Counted from the first letter of the stretch, positions 14,901-26,279 are shown. The stretch: 64,000 bases of DNA from Dillenia suffruticosa (GCA_033439265.1 JAVTVX010000030.1:2358501-2422500); one strand, 5' to 3'. The notes: generated by a model from the sequence alone, not told the origin. A program made the numbers and translations.

Positions 14901-15878
14901 ATGCAAGATTTATGCCTTGTCAGTAATTCAAGCATTAGCTGGATATTTAATGTATTGACATGACAAAATCTGCATTATTACCACCCTTGATAAGAAACAG
15001 ACCCCAGTTTGGTTTGTGAAAATCAATATTGTGTTCATGCTCCATCATTGAGCATATCATGTTTTACTTCAAACTTCCTCTGTAGGGGTCATTTGCGTTT
15101 ACTTTCTTTGTTGGATTACCAAAAAAATCTGCAACAAGCATTGTTTAGTGGCCTTTTCCATCTTCATCACCTGCATTCATTTTGCTTAGTAAAATTTAGA
15201 CTTCGTTGGTTGCTCCACACTGCATGATTCTTGCGTTGATGTGAAAATTGCATGTCCTTCATTTATTTTCACTCTACTGGCATTGATTCTGTTTATCTCA
15301 GAGCATAAACAAGTGCAACTCCTTTTGAACATGGGTGGTCCTGATATATCGCATGCACAAATGGCTGAGGCTGTGCACGTGAGGGGATACAACATGTCTC
15401 TTATCAAACAAATATATGCATCATCGGTACATCTTCATTCCTGATATATTTCTCCTAAAAAGTTGTTTAGATCCAAATGAACAGAAAATGCAGCTAATAC
15501 TCATAAAAATGAGAATAATGAAATTCAGTGTAGAAATGCATGCTTGAAGCTTGAAACCAAAGGAAAACCTAAACTTTTGTACTATTTATATACACAGAAT
15601 TATTGCTTAGGGCTTGAATTTGCCTAAATTGTTCGCTGCTTAGAGGAGATTTCATTTTACTTTATTTCCAAGCAAAAGATTTCAACCTTGTCTAATTCAT
15701 CAATAGATAGATGTATTTTCCTGCCTTGATCTTGCTTGATTGTACTATTGTAATTTTTCAGGTTAATTGTGGAGTTATGTCCCCGGTTGACATAGCAGTG
15801 GATATCTCAAAATTAATTCAGATGCTCATATCTCCCATTCACTTTATAGATAGTGTCAGATTAACTCCCGGTGCGTAA
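11992..15878 (+). pseudogene. RmlD/MAT2B-like NAD(P)-binding reductase pseudogene
   Basis: Exon remnants resemble the plant dTDP-4-dehydrorhamnose-reductase-like (RmlD substrate-binding, MAT2B-like) Rossmann family. Exon 1 (11992-12206) reads VVVGGSGY-stop-G-stop-HLLQGLSE, in which the Leu and Gln codons of the expected GSGYLGQHLL are TGA and TAA, then VDGNPYDVEFT. Exon 2 (about 12777-12932) reads VVVNYAALSVPRAC-stop-MDP, then in another frame INIPKTLMEWLSRF and LIHLSTDQ. Later exons are about 14688-14790 (WIDGVLSKGDGVEFFHDEF, with a stop in IIALTK-stop-WIS), 15302-15426 (LLNMGGPDISHAQMAEA) and 15762-15878 (MSPVDIAVDISKLIQ to a stop). The exon with the family's YxxxK-type region was not found. 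Several stops and shifts show it is dead. Confidence 0.88.
14815..14893 (+). mobile_element. RTE-like LINE 3'-end remnant
   Basis: GTGCTTGTCTCTCAAATGAT followed by CGACCCTAAATTGTTGG and an AAATTCAGGTTGTTG end matches the 3' UTR of the LINE copies at 39.4 kb and 43.0 kb. It lies in an intron of the RmlD-like pseudogene. Confidence 0.6.
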
Positions 15879-16328
15879 AATGGGATTGGTGTTCCAAGAA
15901 GTGGATTGTTTCCCTTTTGATTGCTATTTCATGTGTTGAGAAAATAAGCTTGTCATACTGGATCATTGTGTGTGGTATTCTCTGAAGCTAAAGAATCCTA
16001 GGTCATGATTCAACGGCTTTCTTGTGTACTTTTGAAATTAAAAAAAAAAAAATCTGGTAATATAGAGTTTGGAAATTCAGGCATTGGGTTGTCAAAATAT
16101 GAACTTCACGCATTTTTCTGGAAAAATGACTAATTAAGATATATTATTATGCACATATATGGCTTTTAAAATAGGCAATGCTATTATTAAGCGTGAAGTT
16201 ACCTCTAGAATTTTATTATTATTATTATTATTTGGTTCTCTTCTTTTCCAAATCTGGAGGGGATAAAGCCCAAAAGACTGAACAAGTGCTTAAAGCAGCA
16301 AGGGCTACATAAGGGTTAAACACCCCTG

Positions 16329-16517
16329 ATGAAGGTACCTCTAGATATTATGCCCTTTAAAACTGATTCACTCCTTGTGGTTGCCGCCTCCATTGTTCTT
16401 GGTGTTCAAAATCTTGCTGTTTGGCCAAAGAAATTTTTACATATGTTATGGACTTGCTTTCTTGTTGCTAATCTGGAGTCAATGTTCATGAGGTATACAT
16501 ATTTATTCAAATTATGA
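16329..16517 (+). pseudogene. Short frame conserved between duplicated segments, unknown
   Basis: Encodes 62 codons starting MKVPLDIMPFK and including VVAASIVLGVQNLAVWPK, a hydrophobic stretch. The inverted copy, read on the minus strand from 46380, begins MKLPLDAMPFK and has VVAASIVLGVQNLVVWPK, so reading frame and amino acids are well kept over about 40 codons. It could be a remnant exon of a small membrane protein. I do not recognise the family. The region beyond about codon 42 is not conserved as protein. Confidence 0.45.
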
Positions 16518-16521
16518 CCTT

Positions 16522-16703
16522 ACTTTTTTTTTTCAGCGTTGGTATCCGAGTTTTACTCGATTAATCTGATTCAACCACTATAGGACCCATTTTGGGATTA
16601 GTTTTTCTAAAATCTTTTTTCGTCATTTCCGGGTTCAAACTTGAGAGCTATTGTTAAGAGGATAAAATGTCCTTGACCACTCAACCAAAAAGAGTTTGGT
16701 ATC
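16522..16703 (-). mobile_element. tRNA-derived SINE, minus orientation
   Basis: On the minus strand it has an A-box-like GGTTGAGTGGTCAAGGA, a B-box-like GTTTGAACCC, and a 3' end with TTAATCGAGTAAAACTCGGA before an A-rich tail. An ATGACCTT duplication flanks it (16514-16521 and 16704-16711). The duplicated locus near 45.98 kb has the empty site. Confidence 0.82.
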
Positions 16704-17116
16704 ATGACCTTCCTCTACATATATATTCACTTATAGTTTTTTGTTTCTTTGGTTGGCCGCCATAATTGACTCTGCTAAGACCTTAATTCCAATTCTAAAA
16801 TGTTGAGATAGATGAGATCTACAATATAAGAAAATTATTGATATAAAAATAATTTTAATATTTTTATGAAGAAATTTTGGTTATATTTACAAAATTTAAT
16901 ATTTTTATGCAGAATTATTTATTTTTATTAGAAATAAAACAAATTCACCATATCTAAATCAAGAATACACAAATGGGTCTTAGGTGCTCAACATTTTTAT
17001 GAGTATGTTATAAAGGTTGAGAGAACCCTTACTCTAGAATATGTACAAGAGATTTGATGGAAGCAACTAAAATAGCTTTGTCCTTTTTACCAGTTACTTA
17101 GAACCCTTCTTTTCTG

Positions 17117-17200
17117 GCCAATGAGTTTCAGCTCAAGTGGCACCAATTCCCCTCCCCCTTGTAATAGGCTCGAGTCACTTTGAACCAAAAAAAAAAAAAA
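17117..17200 (+). mobile_element. Short tRNA-like SINE (about 84 bp) with perfect target duplication
   Basis: The body starts GCCAATGAGTTTCAGCTC and carries a TCAAGTGG-type A box and a GGCTCGAGTCAC B-box-like stretch, ending in a run of A. A perfect 17-base direct repeat, AGAACCCTTCTTTTCTG, flanks it at 17100-17116 and 17201-17217. Similar elements lie at 47027-47109 and 54239-54313. Confidence 0.85.
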
Positions 17201-17217
17201 AGAACCCTTCTTTTCTG

Positions 17218-17702
17218 TAGACCTCCGGGGTTTTCTTTTGTTTTTTTTTTCATTTTTGTTGGTCTTGGGAGGAGGGGATAACATCTTGGGGGAGGGGGAC
17301 ATGGTGTTATGAATCCTTATAATTTGCATCTGCATCAATTAATAAAAGTAGACTCAGGTTCATTTCTTGGACAACCAGCCAAGTGATAATTCTTAACTTC
17401 AACATCAATGTTGATTTGGCGTTGTTCATATTCACTGGTTTTATCTTCTCAGTCTACTCATGTAATGGCTCTCACTTAATTTAGTGCTCTATTTAAATAA
17501 TTTCATAATAATTAATGCTTGAAAATGTAATTTTATTTTAGAGCTAAAATAAATCATACTAACATGTTCACTGAATTGTATAAAGGCATAGAATTAGTAC
17601 ATTTGTACGAGTTCATTTTTGTTTTTAAAAGACTAATATATTAAAAAAAAGTATAATAAGAAAACATGCACAAAATAAAATATAAAAACTATTACAAGTG
17701 CA
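17218..17702. other. AT-rich intergenic DNA
   Basis: T-, G- and A-rich homopolymer-bearing sequence between the short SINE and foldback element B. No gene or named repeat is recognised. Confidence 0.35.
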
Positions 17703-20700
17703 ATTATTATAAGAGCTATTGTTTCCATGGGACTAGGAGCACCCCCATTAAGCCAATATTAAGTCGCATTAACAATGACAAAAATATGAAAAAAAACTTG
17801 AAAAAGAATAAATTCAACGGTGATTAATAAAATCTTTGGTATAAAATAACTAATATATAAGTTTAATCACTCACAATTGTATTCCTTTCAACCAATTCTT
17901 TTCATTCTAAGATCATAAACAATATTTGCAAAAGAAGAAATCATAAAAACTTTTAAAATATTTTCTATGGGGTGATTTAAGTGATCAAATAATTCCTATA
18001 TCATATTATTGTTGCCCTTTTGACATCTGTTTTTCTTATGTCAATGCACTTTATTGAAATGAGATCATACAACAGCACAGAAAAAATTATACCCGTAAGA
18101 AATTAATACGTGCTTTAAGAATCTTAAGAGCTAAAATGAATTTTTTTCCCCCAAGTTTTCTCCAAACAATTTAAAAGAAAACAAGGAGGAACTATATAAA
18201 ATATAATTGCTCACTACTATTCCTTCGACAAGATAATTTTATGACCTTAAATTCATTGTGATTTCACAAGCAAATTTAAATGAGATGATGGGAAAGTTCT
18301 CAACTTTGCTGTATTTAAACAAAAGTTAAACATATTTATTTAGAAATTTTTTTAAAAGTAGTGGTGAAAATACCACAATTGTAATGCAATATATGATATC
18401 TAATAGAGTTCTCACAACACAAATCACGAGAAACGACATGCTCTAACTGAAAAAAAAAAAAATCAACCTTTACCTACAACATAATAATTAGTATATATCA
18501 ACAATATAGGATAATTTCAGAAGATATCACATCTTAAGGGAGCTAGTTACGAGTTTATACTAGCAGAAAAGACATTATTATTGTGGAAAGGTAAATAAAA
18601 AGTATCAATGGATTGGTTATAGAACTTACAGTTCTTACAATAGAAATGTACGGCTCAATAACTAGGGATATCAAAAAGTAACACCTATTTTAAACATTTC
18701 AGAATCAATGGGTAAAAATTACCCATTGACTGCAAGACCTCCATATTAATGCTACAATAGGTTTGAGAATGTTTTTAGACAAAAAAGAAAAAAACATTTT
18801 TGTAACAAATTAAAAAGAAAAATTATGAATAAATCAATAACATACATAACAAGGGAAATTAGTGACTATTCAATATGTACAAACACAATACAAAATAATG
18901 AGTTCAAGATCTTTTTTTTTTCAAATTTTACAAATCATTAATTGACGACAATTTAATTTTCAATAAAAAGCACAATCATAACATAAAAGAATGTTAATAA
19001 AAACAATAAAAATATCCTAGAAGTAAATGTAATCAAAAATTAATTTCTAACAATATCCATCAATATAACATACTATGGCGTGTTAAACCAAAGGTTGAGG
19101 TTATCATATAAATCATATAGTTATGTATTAAAATATCATATTTTGAGTGATCGAAAACAACCAAATAAGAGTACTTATATGATTTACGAAAAATAATATT
19201 TATAAATTGAAAATAAAATATTTAATAAGTTAAACAAACAATAATAAAAAGAAAACAAATCTAGATGACACCATAGGAACGTAAATAAAATTCGGCTATG
19301 AGAACTCATAAAAAATGAGAACACCTGCCAAAGCCTTCTTTCGTGAGACAATGGGAGAATATCTCAATATCTTTTGATGCAATACAAACCAACATAAAAT
19401 TGAATTATCTAAATGACTTAAACCAACAAAACTGTTAGTTTGACATACAAGCAATCCTGTGAGATTCGTGATGCACCAGTTTGATTGATCAGATGTGTGA
19501 GACACTTGCCAAATAGTGAAGAAATCAGATGTATGAGAGAAAGATCGTACCTGAATAACGTTGTGAAACAACAACCAACTGATGAAGAATTAAAATTTGA
19601 TATGCTAGTAAGAGATTTCTTTTTTGGGAAAACTGCTATTGTGTGTTTGAATTTCTCTTGATTCAGGTCTTTTCTCTTTTTTTTATCGTACTTATATTCA
19701 TTCTCACTTTACTCGACTAATGACACGCTTAGTAATAGCAAAAATTATTATTTTTGTCTAACCTTTTGTACTTGATAGCAATTTCATTAGAGCATTACCT
19801 AACGAAATAATTAAAATTTGTCAATTCCATGCCAGCCAAAAACATTTAGACATGGATAATGGTACAGTAGTATCCTGATTCAATCTAAGTCATAGTATTA
19901 CTCTTGAGTAAATTCTCTCTCATACTTCAATATATTTTCTAGCTTATTCATGACACGGCTCAGATTGAAATAGGAAAGAGAACTTAACCAAAAGTAATGT
20001 CACGGTTTAGATTCAATTGGAGAACTATTACCCATGCCTAAATTTCTTTGGTTGTCAAAGGCATGAAATTGAGAAATTCTAATTCCTTTGTTAGGTAATG
20101 CTCTATATAATATTAGAGATTCCACTAAAGGAAATTAATATCGGATACAAAACACAGATGAAAATGATAATTTTTGTTATTGCTAAGCGTACCATTTGCT
20201 GGGTGAAAAATGAATACTTGTACAATCAAAAAGGAAACGAAGAAAAGATTTGAATAAATAGAGGTTTAGACACAGAGTAGCAATTTTCACGAAAAGGAAA
20301 TCTTCCTACAAAATCAATCAAACCCTAATTCTTCAATAATTGGTTGTTATTTCACAACGTTATTCAAATACAATCTCAAGTGTCTTTCACATTTGATCAA
20401 TCAAACCCTAATTCTTCAATAATTGGTTGTCGAAGGAATGGTGGTCAGCAATTCTATTTCATATAGTTTCTACTTATTTTTCTTTAAATTATTTGAAAAT
20501 ATCAAGAAAAAAAAAACTCATTTTGTCCCTTAAAATTCTTAGAACACATGCTAATTTTTTATTGGTATAATCTCTCATTTGCTACTATAGCACCTCATTT
20601 TAGTAAGGTGCATTGGCATAAGGAAGACAAATATTCAAAAGACAACAATAATACAACGTATAATTTATTTAACCACTTGAATCACCCCGCAAAAAATATT

Positions 20701-20976
20701 TCTTAATTTTTTATAATTTCTTTTTTTGCAGATATTACTTTAAAGACAAAATCGTTGTCTATAATCTTAACACAAAAGGGATTGGTTAGAAAAATTACAA
20801 TTGTGAATAACCAAACTTATCCATTAACTATTTTGCACCAAAGATTTTATTAATTACCATTAAATTTATTCTTTTCCAGATTTTTCCCATATTTATATCA
20901 TTGTCAATGAGAGTTAATACTAACCTAATGAGGAGTGCTCCTAGTCACATGAAAACAATATAGCCCTTATAATAAT
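17703..20976. mobile_element. Giant foldback (inverted-repeat) element B
   Basis: The left end (ATTATTATAAGAGCTATTG) and the reverse complement of the right end (ATTATTATAAGGGCTATATT) match, followed by the shared ACTAGGAGCAC. The symmetry continues inward to a centre near 19.94 kb. The left arm is about 2.2 kb; the right arm is shorter because a segment equivalent to about 18230-19430 is missing. The outer arm is homologous to element A (shared TTTTAAAGAAAACA-type and TAATAAAATCTTTGG-type blocks). The inner arms carry sequence like the 5' end of the gene at 48.9-52.5 kb. No transposase is visible and target duplications were not resolved. A transcript through it would form a very long hairpin. 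Confidence 0.8.
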
Positions 20977-21204
20977 GCCGCCAGCTGAGTAGGACCAAAC
21001 CTGATAAGAAGAGAGAGAGAGTCCCATGTATGCTACTAAGAACCTCGCATTTACAATTATACCAAAAAGTTTAACAAAATAAAAAATATAACTTAAACTG
21101 GGAGGTCCCAAAAGTTTTCAGATATTTTACATTTGTTCATATATTATTCACTTTTCTTCTTCTTTTTTTTCCCTTTATGAATAATTAAATAGGTTTTGAC
21201 AAGT

Positions 21205-21405
21205 TACAAAAGGAAGGGCTTTACCAAACTCTTTTGGGGTAGCAACGTAAATCTTGAGTTCAAGCCATGTAAATAGAGAAATAGGATTTACAAGAACCAA
21301 CTCCTTAATGGGCCCCACAGTGCTCGGACCGAATTAGTCGAGCGGAATCCAAATGCTGGTTGATGGCAATTAATCCACTTACACCAAGAAAAAGGGGAGG
21401 GGTTT
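21205..21405 (+). mobile_element. tRNA-derived SINE
   Basis: A-box-like CAAACTCTTTTGGGGTAGCA, B-box-like TTGAGTTCAAGCC, and the family 3' module ATGGGCCCCACAGTGCTCGG followed by GACCGAATTAGTCGAGC. The same order of motifs is seen at 46065 and 29971. Confidence 0.7.
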
Positions 21406-23562
21406 AAAGATTACCTGTAACCTTTATTCTTTTCTTTATGTTATGTTTGATACGCAAAATTCAATTCGGATATATGATATTATTATTGAGGGATAAAAAT
21501 ATTATCAAATAGATACCAAAAGCATGCCCATTTTTTAAGAGCTTAAAAACATTATCCATCCATAATAAAATAACAAACTAAATACTGAGTTTAATCTTAG
21601 AGAGAGGGAAAATCAAATCTAATTCTTTTAATGAGAGAAAATTAAAACTAATATGTTTAATGAAAAAACAACGAATTAAATTATTTTTTAGAGAAAAATT
21701 AATTTACATAGTTTTAGGGGAAAAATTAAAATTAATGTATTTAAGGCAATCATGGTCTACCGCCCCAACACTCATGGGACTGTCTCAGATGATCTCTCTG
21801 TCGGGTCTTCTTTGGCCACTTTTGTTCATTGATTGCTAGTTTTGGATTGTAAATTCGCCTCAGAATCAACCTTTTGAGCTCGATTATGTAAACTTTGATT
21901 TTGACAGAATTTTGTTCTAATCTATATGAATGCAATACAAAAATTGAAGTCGAAAGCATGGTTATGTGTTTGTGTCTTTTTTTTTTTCATTTTTCTATTT
22001 TCTTTTTTAACGGTTGATATGAAAATATGTGCTTTTGTGATTAGAATGCGAAAATTTTCATGAGTTTACAAGTCTTCCATTGTGGTGATGTTAAATCATT
22101 CAAAGTTATGTTTACAAATGCTATCATAGATAATTTTTTATACTAAATTTTTATAAATATTATCATAGTTGATTTTTAATTGATACGATCATATGATCTC
22201 ACATGGGCAATATATGCATGATGATTTTTGGCTTTCATTATATAGTTATTGCATCATTCAATTGAAACTTTGTTGTTCATGTTGAAATATGGTTGTTTAG
22301 ATCTTTACTCGTTTGTATGGTTTGGACACATGAACAGATTGATTATAATTGAAATCAAATCTATCTCCTTTAATGTTGTCTTTCCATGGTTTTTCTAACT
22401 TCCTAGTAATATATTTCATAATAGTGTCTATTAGATTTAGGGTATTGATGTTTCTTGATTGTCCAAGGGCTATTAGATTTCTTTTAACAACTTGAATTTT
22501 ATCTCTTGGGTTGATTTAATAATGGTTGTAAGTTTACTGAATTTTACCTTTTGATATTAACTATAAGACAATTGAAAGACACCATAATGTCTTTTAAAAC
22601 CCGTCAAATTTATATGCATTGTAATTGAAATATGTATGACAATAATTTATCATGTTGATTTTCATTATTTAATAATATTTCTATAACTAATAATTTGAGA
22701 AGTAGAATAGAAAATACTGCACCACACTTCCTCTTTACTAGTTAGGATCTTTCAATGACAACAAAGATGGTTGTTGTTTTGGAAACACTTGAATAGCTTT
22801 CAGGAAACCCAGTTAATCTATTATGTATAATCTTTGTTAACAAAACCCAATAGATGTATAGGATTTACAGAAGGTTATGGTGTTCAATTATAGAGACAGA
22901 GCTCATTTGAAATTTTCTTGTGTGGCATTACAGTTTTACTCAAATGTAAAATTGTGCAGCATTTGTGGGTGAGATTCGTAAGACACTTAAATTTTGATGA
23001 ATTTGGTTTCCTTAATTCTTCTACCCATTTGACTTCTTGATGCAGACTAGCAACATAGTGAGTTTGAAATTGAACTCTTGAAGTGTAAAGAAAGCAGAGG
23101 GTTGTGAGAAAGGGTAAGAAGTGGGAAGCAAGGGAATGCTATGGACATGAATTTTCTATAATTTGAATTTGAGAGGATTTATGTCCACATAGGACAAAAG
23201 AATGTTTGGATTGCAAGAGTGGGTGAATGGCCTCTAAAGGAATGGTCCTCATTTTAGCTTTTCTCAGTTAATTGTGAATAAAATGAATTTTGTGGATACA
23301 AAGATTAAAGTTCAAAAGTAATAAAATCTCCAAGATTTTTTCAAATACGTCAATTTATGGCTACTCATAGGTTGGAAAAACTTTCATTTCAAACTATTGA
23401 GAGTGGGTTTTTGAAAGCAGAGAAGATTTGAAATTAATTATTATTGAGATTTTAGAATAACATTTTAGTTAATAAGACTATTATTTCACAAAATGGTTTG
23501 AATGTATTTGATCGAGGAAAACCCAAAGCACTGGATGGGTAACATTCTCCTAATTAATCTCA
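21406..23562. other. AT-rich intergenic DNA, no recognised gene
   Basis: About 2.1 kb with only short open frames, none with recognisable similarity and none with plausible splice-linked coding exons. I see no named repeat apart from generic AT-rich stretches. Confidence 0.4.
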
Positions 23563-24533
23563 TTTGCCTAGTGTTTTAGAGAGAGAAAGGGAGAGAGATG
23601 AAAATCGAACCCCGAAAAAGATCCATCGATTGGCTTGAAGCGGTCCAAAGCAGCAGATCAGTGAGAATCAGAGATCGGACGGAAGATTGCAAGCTCACTG
23701 CAGATCTAAATTGCAAGAATCATACCCAGAAATCTCACATAATTTCTGGCCACATCTGCAACCAATAAAAAAGAAAAAAGAAAAAAGAAACAAGAGATCA
23801 AAACAATGTGCGAAGCGAAATTGAAGTGCGTGAGAAATTTAGGGTTTTGAAATGAGAAGAGGACTAACCTGGGAGTCTGGAGAGAGTAGTTTTGCCTAGT
23901 GTTTTAGAGAGAGAAAGGGAGAGAGATGAAAATCGAACCCCGAAAAAGATCCATCGATTGGCTTGAAGCGGTCCAAAGCAGCAGATCAGTGAGAATCAGA
24001 GATCGGACGGAAGATTGCAAGCTCACTGCAGATCTAAATTGCAAGAATCATACCCAGAAATCTCACATAATTTCTGGCCACATCTGCAACCAAAAAAAAA
24101 GAAAAAAGAAAAAAGAAACAAGAGATCAAAACAATGTGCGAAGCGAAATTGAAGTGCGTGAGAAATTTAGGGTTTTGAAATGAGAAGAGGACTAACCTGG
24201 GAGTCTGGAGAGAGTAGTTTTGCCTAGTGTTTTAGAGAGAGAAAGGGAGAGAGATGAAAATCGAACCCCGAAAAAGATCCATCGATTGGCTTGAAGCGGT
24301 CCAAAGCAGCAGATCAGTGAGAATCAGAGATCGGACGGAAGATTGCAAGCTCACTGCAGATCTAAATTGCAAGAATCATACCCAGAAATCTCACATAATT
24401 TCTGGCCACATCTGCAACCAAAAAAAGAGAAAAAAGAAAAAAGAAACAAGAGATCAAAACAATGTGCGAAGCGAAATTGAAGTGCGTGAGAAATTTAGGG
24501 TTTTGAAATGAGAAGAGGACTAACCTTGGGTCT
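23563..24533. repeat. 328-bp unit in three tandem copies
   Basis: Units start with TTTGCCTAGTGTTTTAGAGA at 23563, 23891 and 24219 (exact period 328). They are nearly identical except in an A/G-rich tract, so the amplification is recent. On the minus strand each unit looks like a gene 5' end: a CT-rich leader, CAG|GTTAGTCC as donor, an AAAACCCTAAATTTC stretch, and TTGGTTGCAG as acceptor before ATGTGGCCAG. On the plus strand copies 2 and 3 have an identical 85-codon frame that looks fortuitous. The third unit joins SDR-promoter-like sequence at about 24534. Confidence 0.9.
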
Positions 24534-25170
24534 TCAAAGAGTTTGCTATTGCAATCAGAATGCATTATTCTACCGGTGTTTCCTTAACTGAGTGTGCGTA
24601 TGTGTGTGGCTTCTGCTCTACAAAAGTCTGCCCGCCCAAAATTTATAGAGGCTAGACAACAACCTGAGCATGTAATAGCCACAACTCTTTAGGAAAATCC
24701 TTCTTTTTTTTTTTTGGGTATCTTCTGATATATATATATATATATTTACATATTCAATCACTTCATTAAAACAAAAGGAAAAAGAATATATCAAAATTAG
24801 GATTATAATGGTAACCAAATTAAAATATTTAAGATTTAATAAGAAAATTAAAAGCTTTTAAAGTAAATTGAAAAATCCATGAAAAGGGTAGAAATTCATA
24901 TATTATTATTCTTAATATTTTTTAAAAAAAAAATTAATATCAATTTTTCATATAATACATAAAACAAATTTAAAGATTTTTCTTTATGTTACGACAAGAG
25001 CTTTTCCTCTTCGTTGGCTTGTGTGAATGGTCCTGAATTCTTGACTTAGGGGTATTGAGAATTATTAGGGCAGCTCACCCCCCCCCCCAGTAAGTTTAGG
25101 GTTTAGTGTAGGCAACTTAAACGGGTAATCCAAGTCTCATTTTCTTAAATTTTTTTCTCATTTTGTTCAT
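24534..25170 (-). promoter_or_regulatory. Orphan copy of the SDR gene 5' flank
   Basis: On the minus strand this matches the region upstream of the SDR gene at 57752 (57010-57700). Shared landmarks are the CATTCTGATTGCAATAGCAA-type piece, the CACACACATACGC stretch, a GCCTCTATAAATTTTGGGCG-like TATA region, and CTCTTGTCGTAACATAAAG further upstream. No SDR coding exon follows; the 328-bp tandem units are joined instead. Confidence 0.75.
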
Positions 25171-26040
25171 TTTTGTTTCCATCTTTGGTACTTTTACTCA
25201 TTTTGGCTTTTACTATTCAACACCCTATTCGCTTTCTTCCTCTTTGAGCTGCTTCAGACTTACGAACAACTCAACTACGAAAATATACCATGAATGTATT
25301 ATTTTTTTTGTTAAAATTATCGGTATTTAAAATTATATTCTAACTATTTTGATGACACAGTTCCCTAACGTAATTTTTTTTATTTTTAAATTTTAAATTT
25401 AAAATTTAATTAAAAAATTTAATACTCTATTTTATTTGATTAACCGTCCATTGATATTATAAATGTACGTAATAGCCTAATATAAAAAACAATAACCAAA
25501 AATATAAAGACGGGTATTAATTCAGGATATAAATTGTACATTTTTATTTATATATAAATAACTTTAGCATAGGGTGGGGGTAGGTTTCATTCGGTTTTGA
25601 GCCAGTGAGCAAGTGTCAGATGGTGTCATGAGAGTTCAAACTAGGGAACAATGGAAGGCCTGAATCATGTTGCCGTATTTAGTTTGATGACAATAAAGCA
25701 CCATAATCAATGTCATAAAACTGCAGGCAGCAGAGCAGAGATGCCATAATTGCAGGAGGGCCCAAAGCATTAATCCTCCTTCGTCTTGGTTCCACCACAA
25801 GTCAATTTAATTACTAAACCTATCCGTTCACAGACTCAAAGGGCCAAGTGTGGTACAACATGAAGTTGCAAAGCAAAGCTACATCATGAGTTGTCAGAGA
25901 ATCTAGAGAATTATAGTCGGTCATACCATCTAAAAAAGATTATTAAAAGCATAAGATTCTGAGGGAAAAAAAAGGGAGATAGGGAGGGAGAGAACAACAC
26001 CAAAATATCAAACCTGCCAAACTTGGTTTTGACAAAATTT
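25171..26040. other. AT-rich intergenic DNA
   Basis: Contains A/T homopolymer runs and no convincing gene. A tRNA-like GAGAGTTCAAACTAGG near 25630 could be a weak SINE remnant. Confidence 0.35.
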
Positions 26041-26044
26041 GCTA

Positions 26045-26240
26045 ACAGTAGATGGGTCAGTCACATCAAACTGATGAAAAATCAAATAATCAGAGAGACC
26101 AAATTCTTTCAATTTCTCAAGAGCTCCAACCCCCTCCCCCCAAATCTCGGGCAGTCAGTACCACAGTGACTCCATTTGTGGCCAGTTGGTTACATATCTC
26201 AAAGCCAATCTCCTTGTTTGCTCCTGTCACAACTGCATAC
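26045..26240 (-). pseudogene. SDR exon 2 remnant
   Basis: On the minus strand, directly after a CT-repeat and AG acceptor, it reads [20 protein letters not shown], then [12 protein letters not shown]. This is the TGxxxGxG cofactor-binding region of the SDR genes downstream, with the first Gly of the motif changed to Glu. After ARD a frameshift and stops break the frame, although the DNA can still be followed to the DVTDPST region near 26045. No other exons are seen. Confidence 0.85.
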
Positions 26241-26279
26241 CTGAGAGAGAGAGAGAGTAATGTGGTTTGAAGATAAAGT

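Larger units (their letters stand above)
15780..17030 (+). repeat. Segmental duplication, copy 1 (partner 45640-46910, inverted)
   Basis: From the RmlD-like terminal exon to about 17030 this is collinear, in reverse complement, with 46910-45640. Shared pieces include the terminal exon, the ATCTGGAGGGGATAAAGCC stretch (16254), the short frame starting at 16329, and the AT-rich block 16800-17010 ending in CTTAGGTGCTCAACATTTTT. The copies differ by reciprocal SINE insertions (16522-16703 here, about 46070-46258 there). Confidence 0.88.

Noticed and set aside
17703-20976. Reading element B as an LTR retrotransposon
   Set aside because: Its long repeats are inverted, not direct, and no PBS or polypurine tract is seen.
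23926-24511. Identical 85-codon plus-strand frames (MKIEPRKRSIDWLEAV...) in tandem units 2 and 3
   Set aside because: The units themselves are nearly identical, so the frames add no independent evidence; the unit looks like a leader and intron on the other strand.
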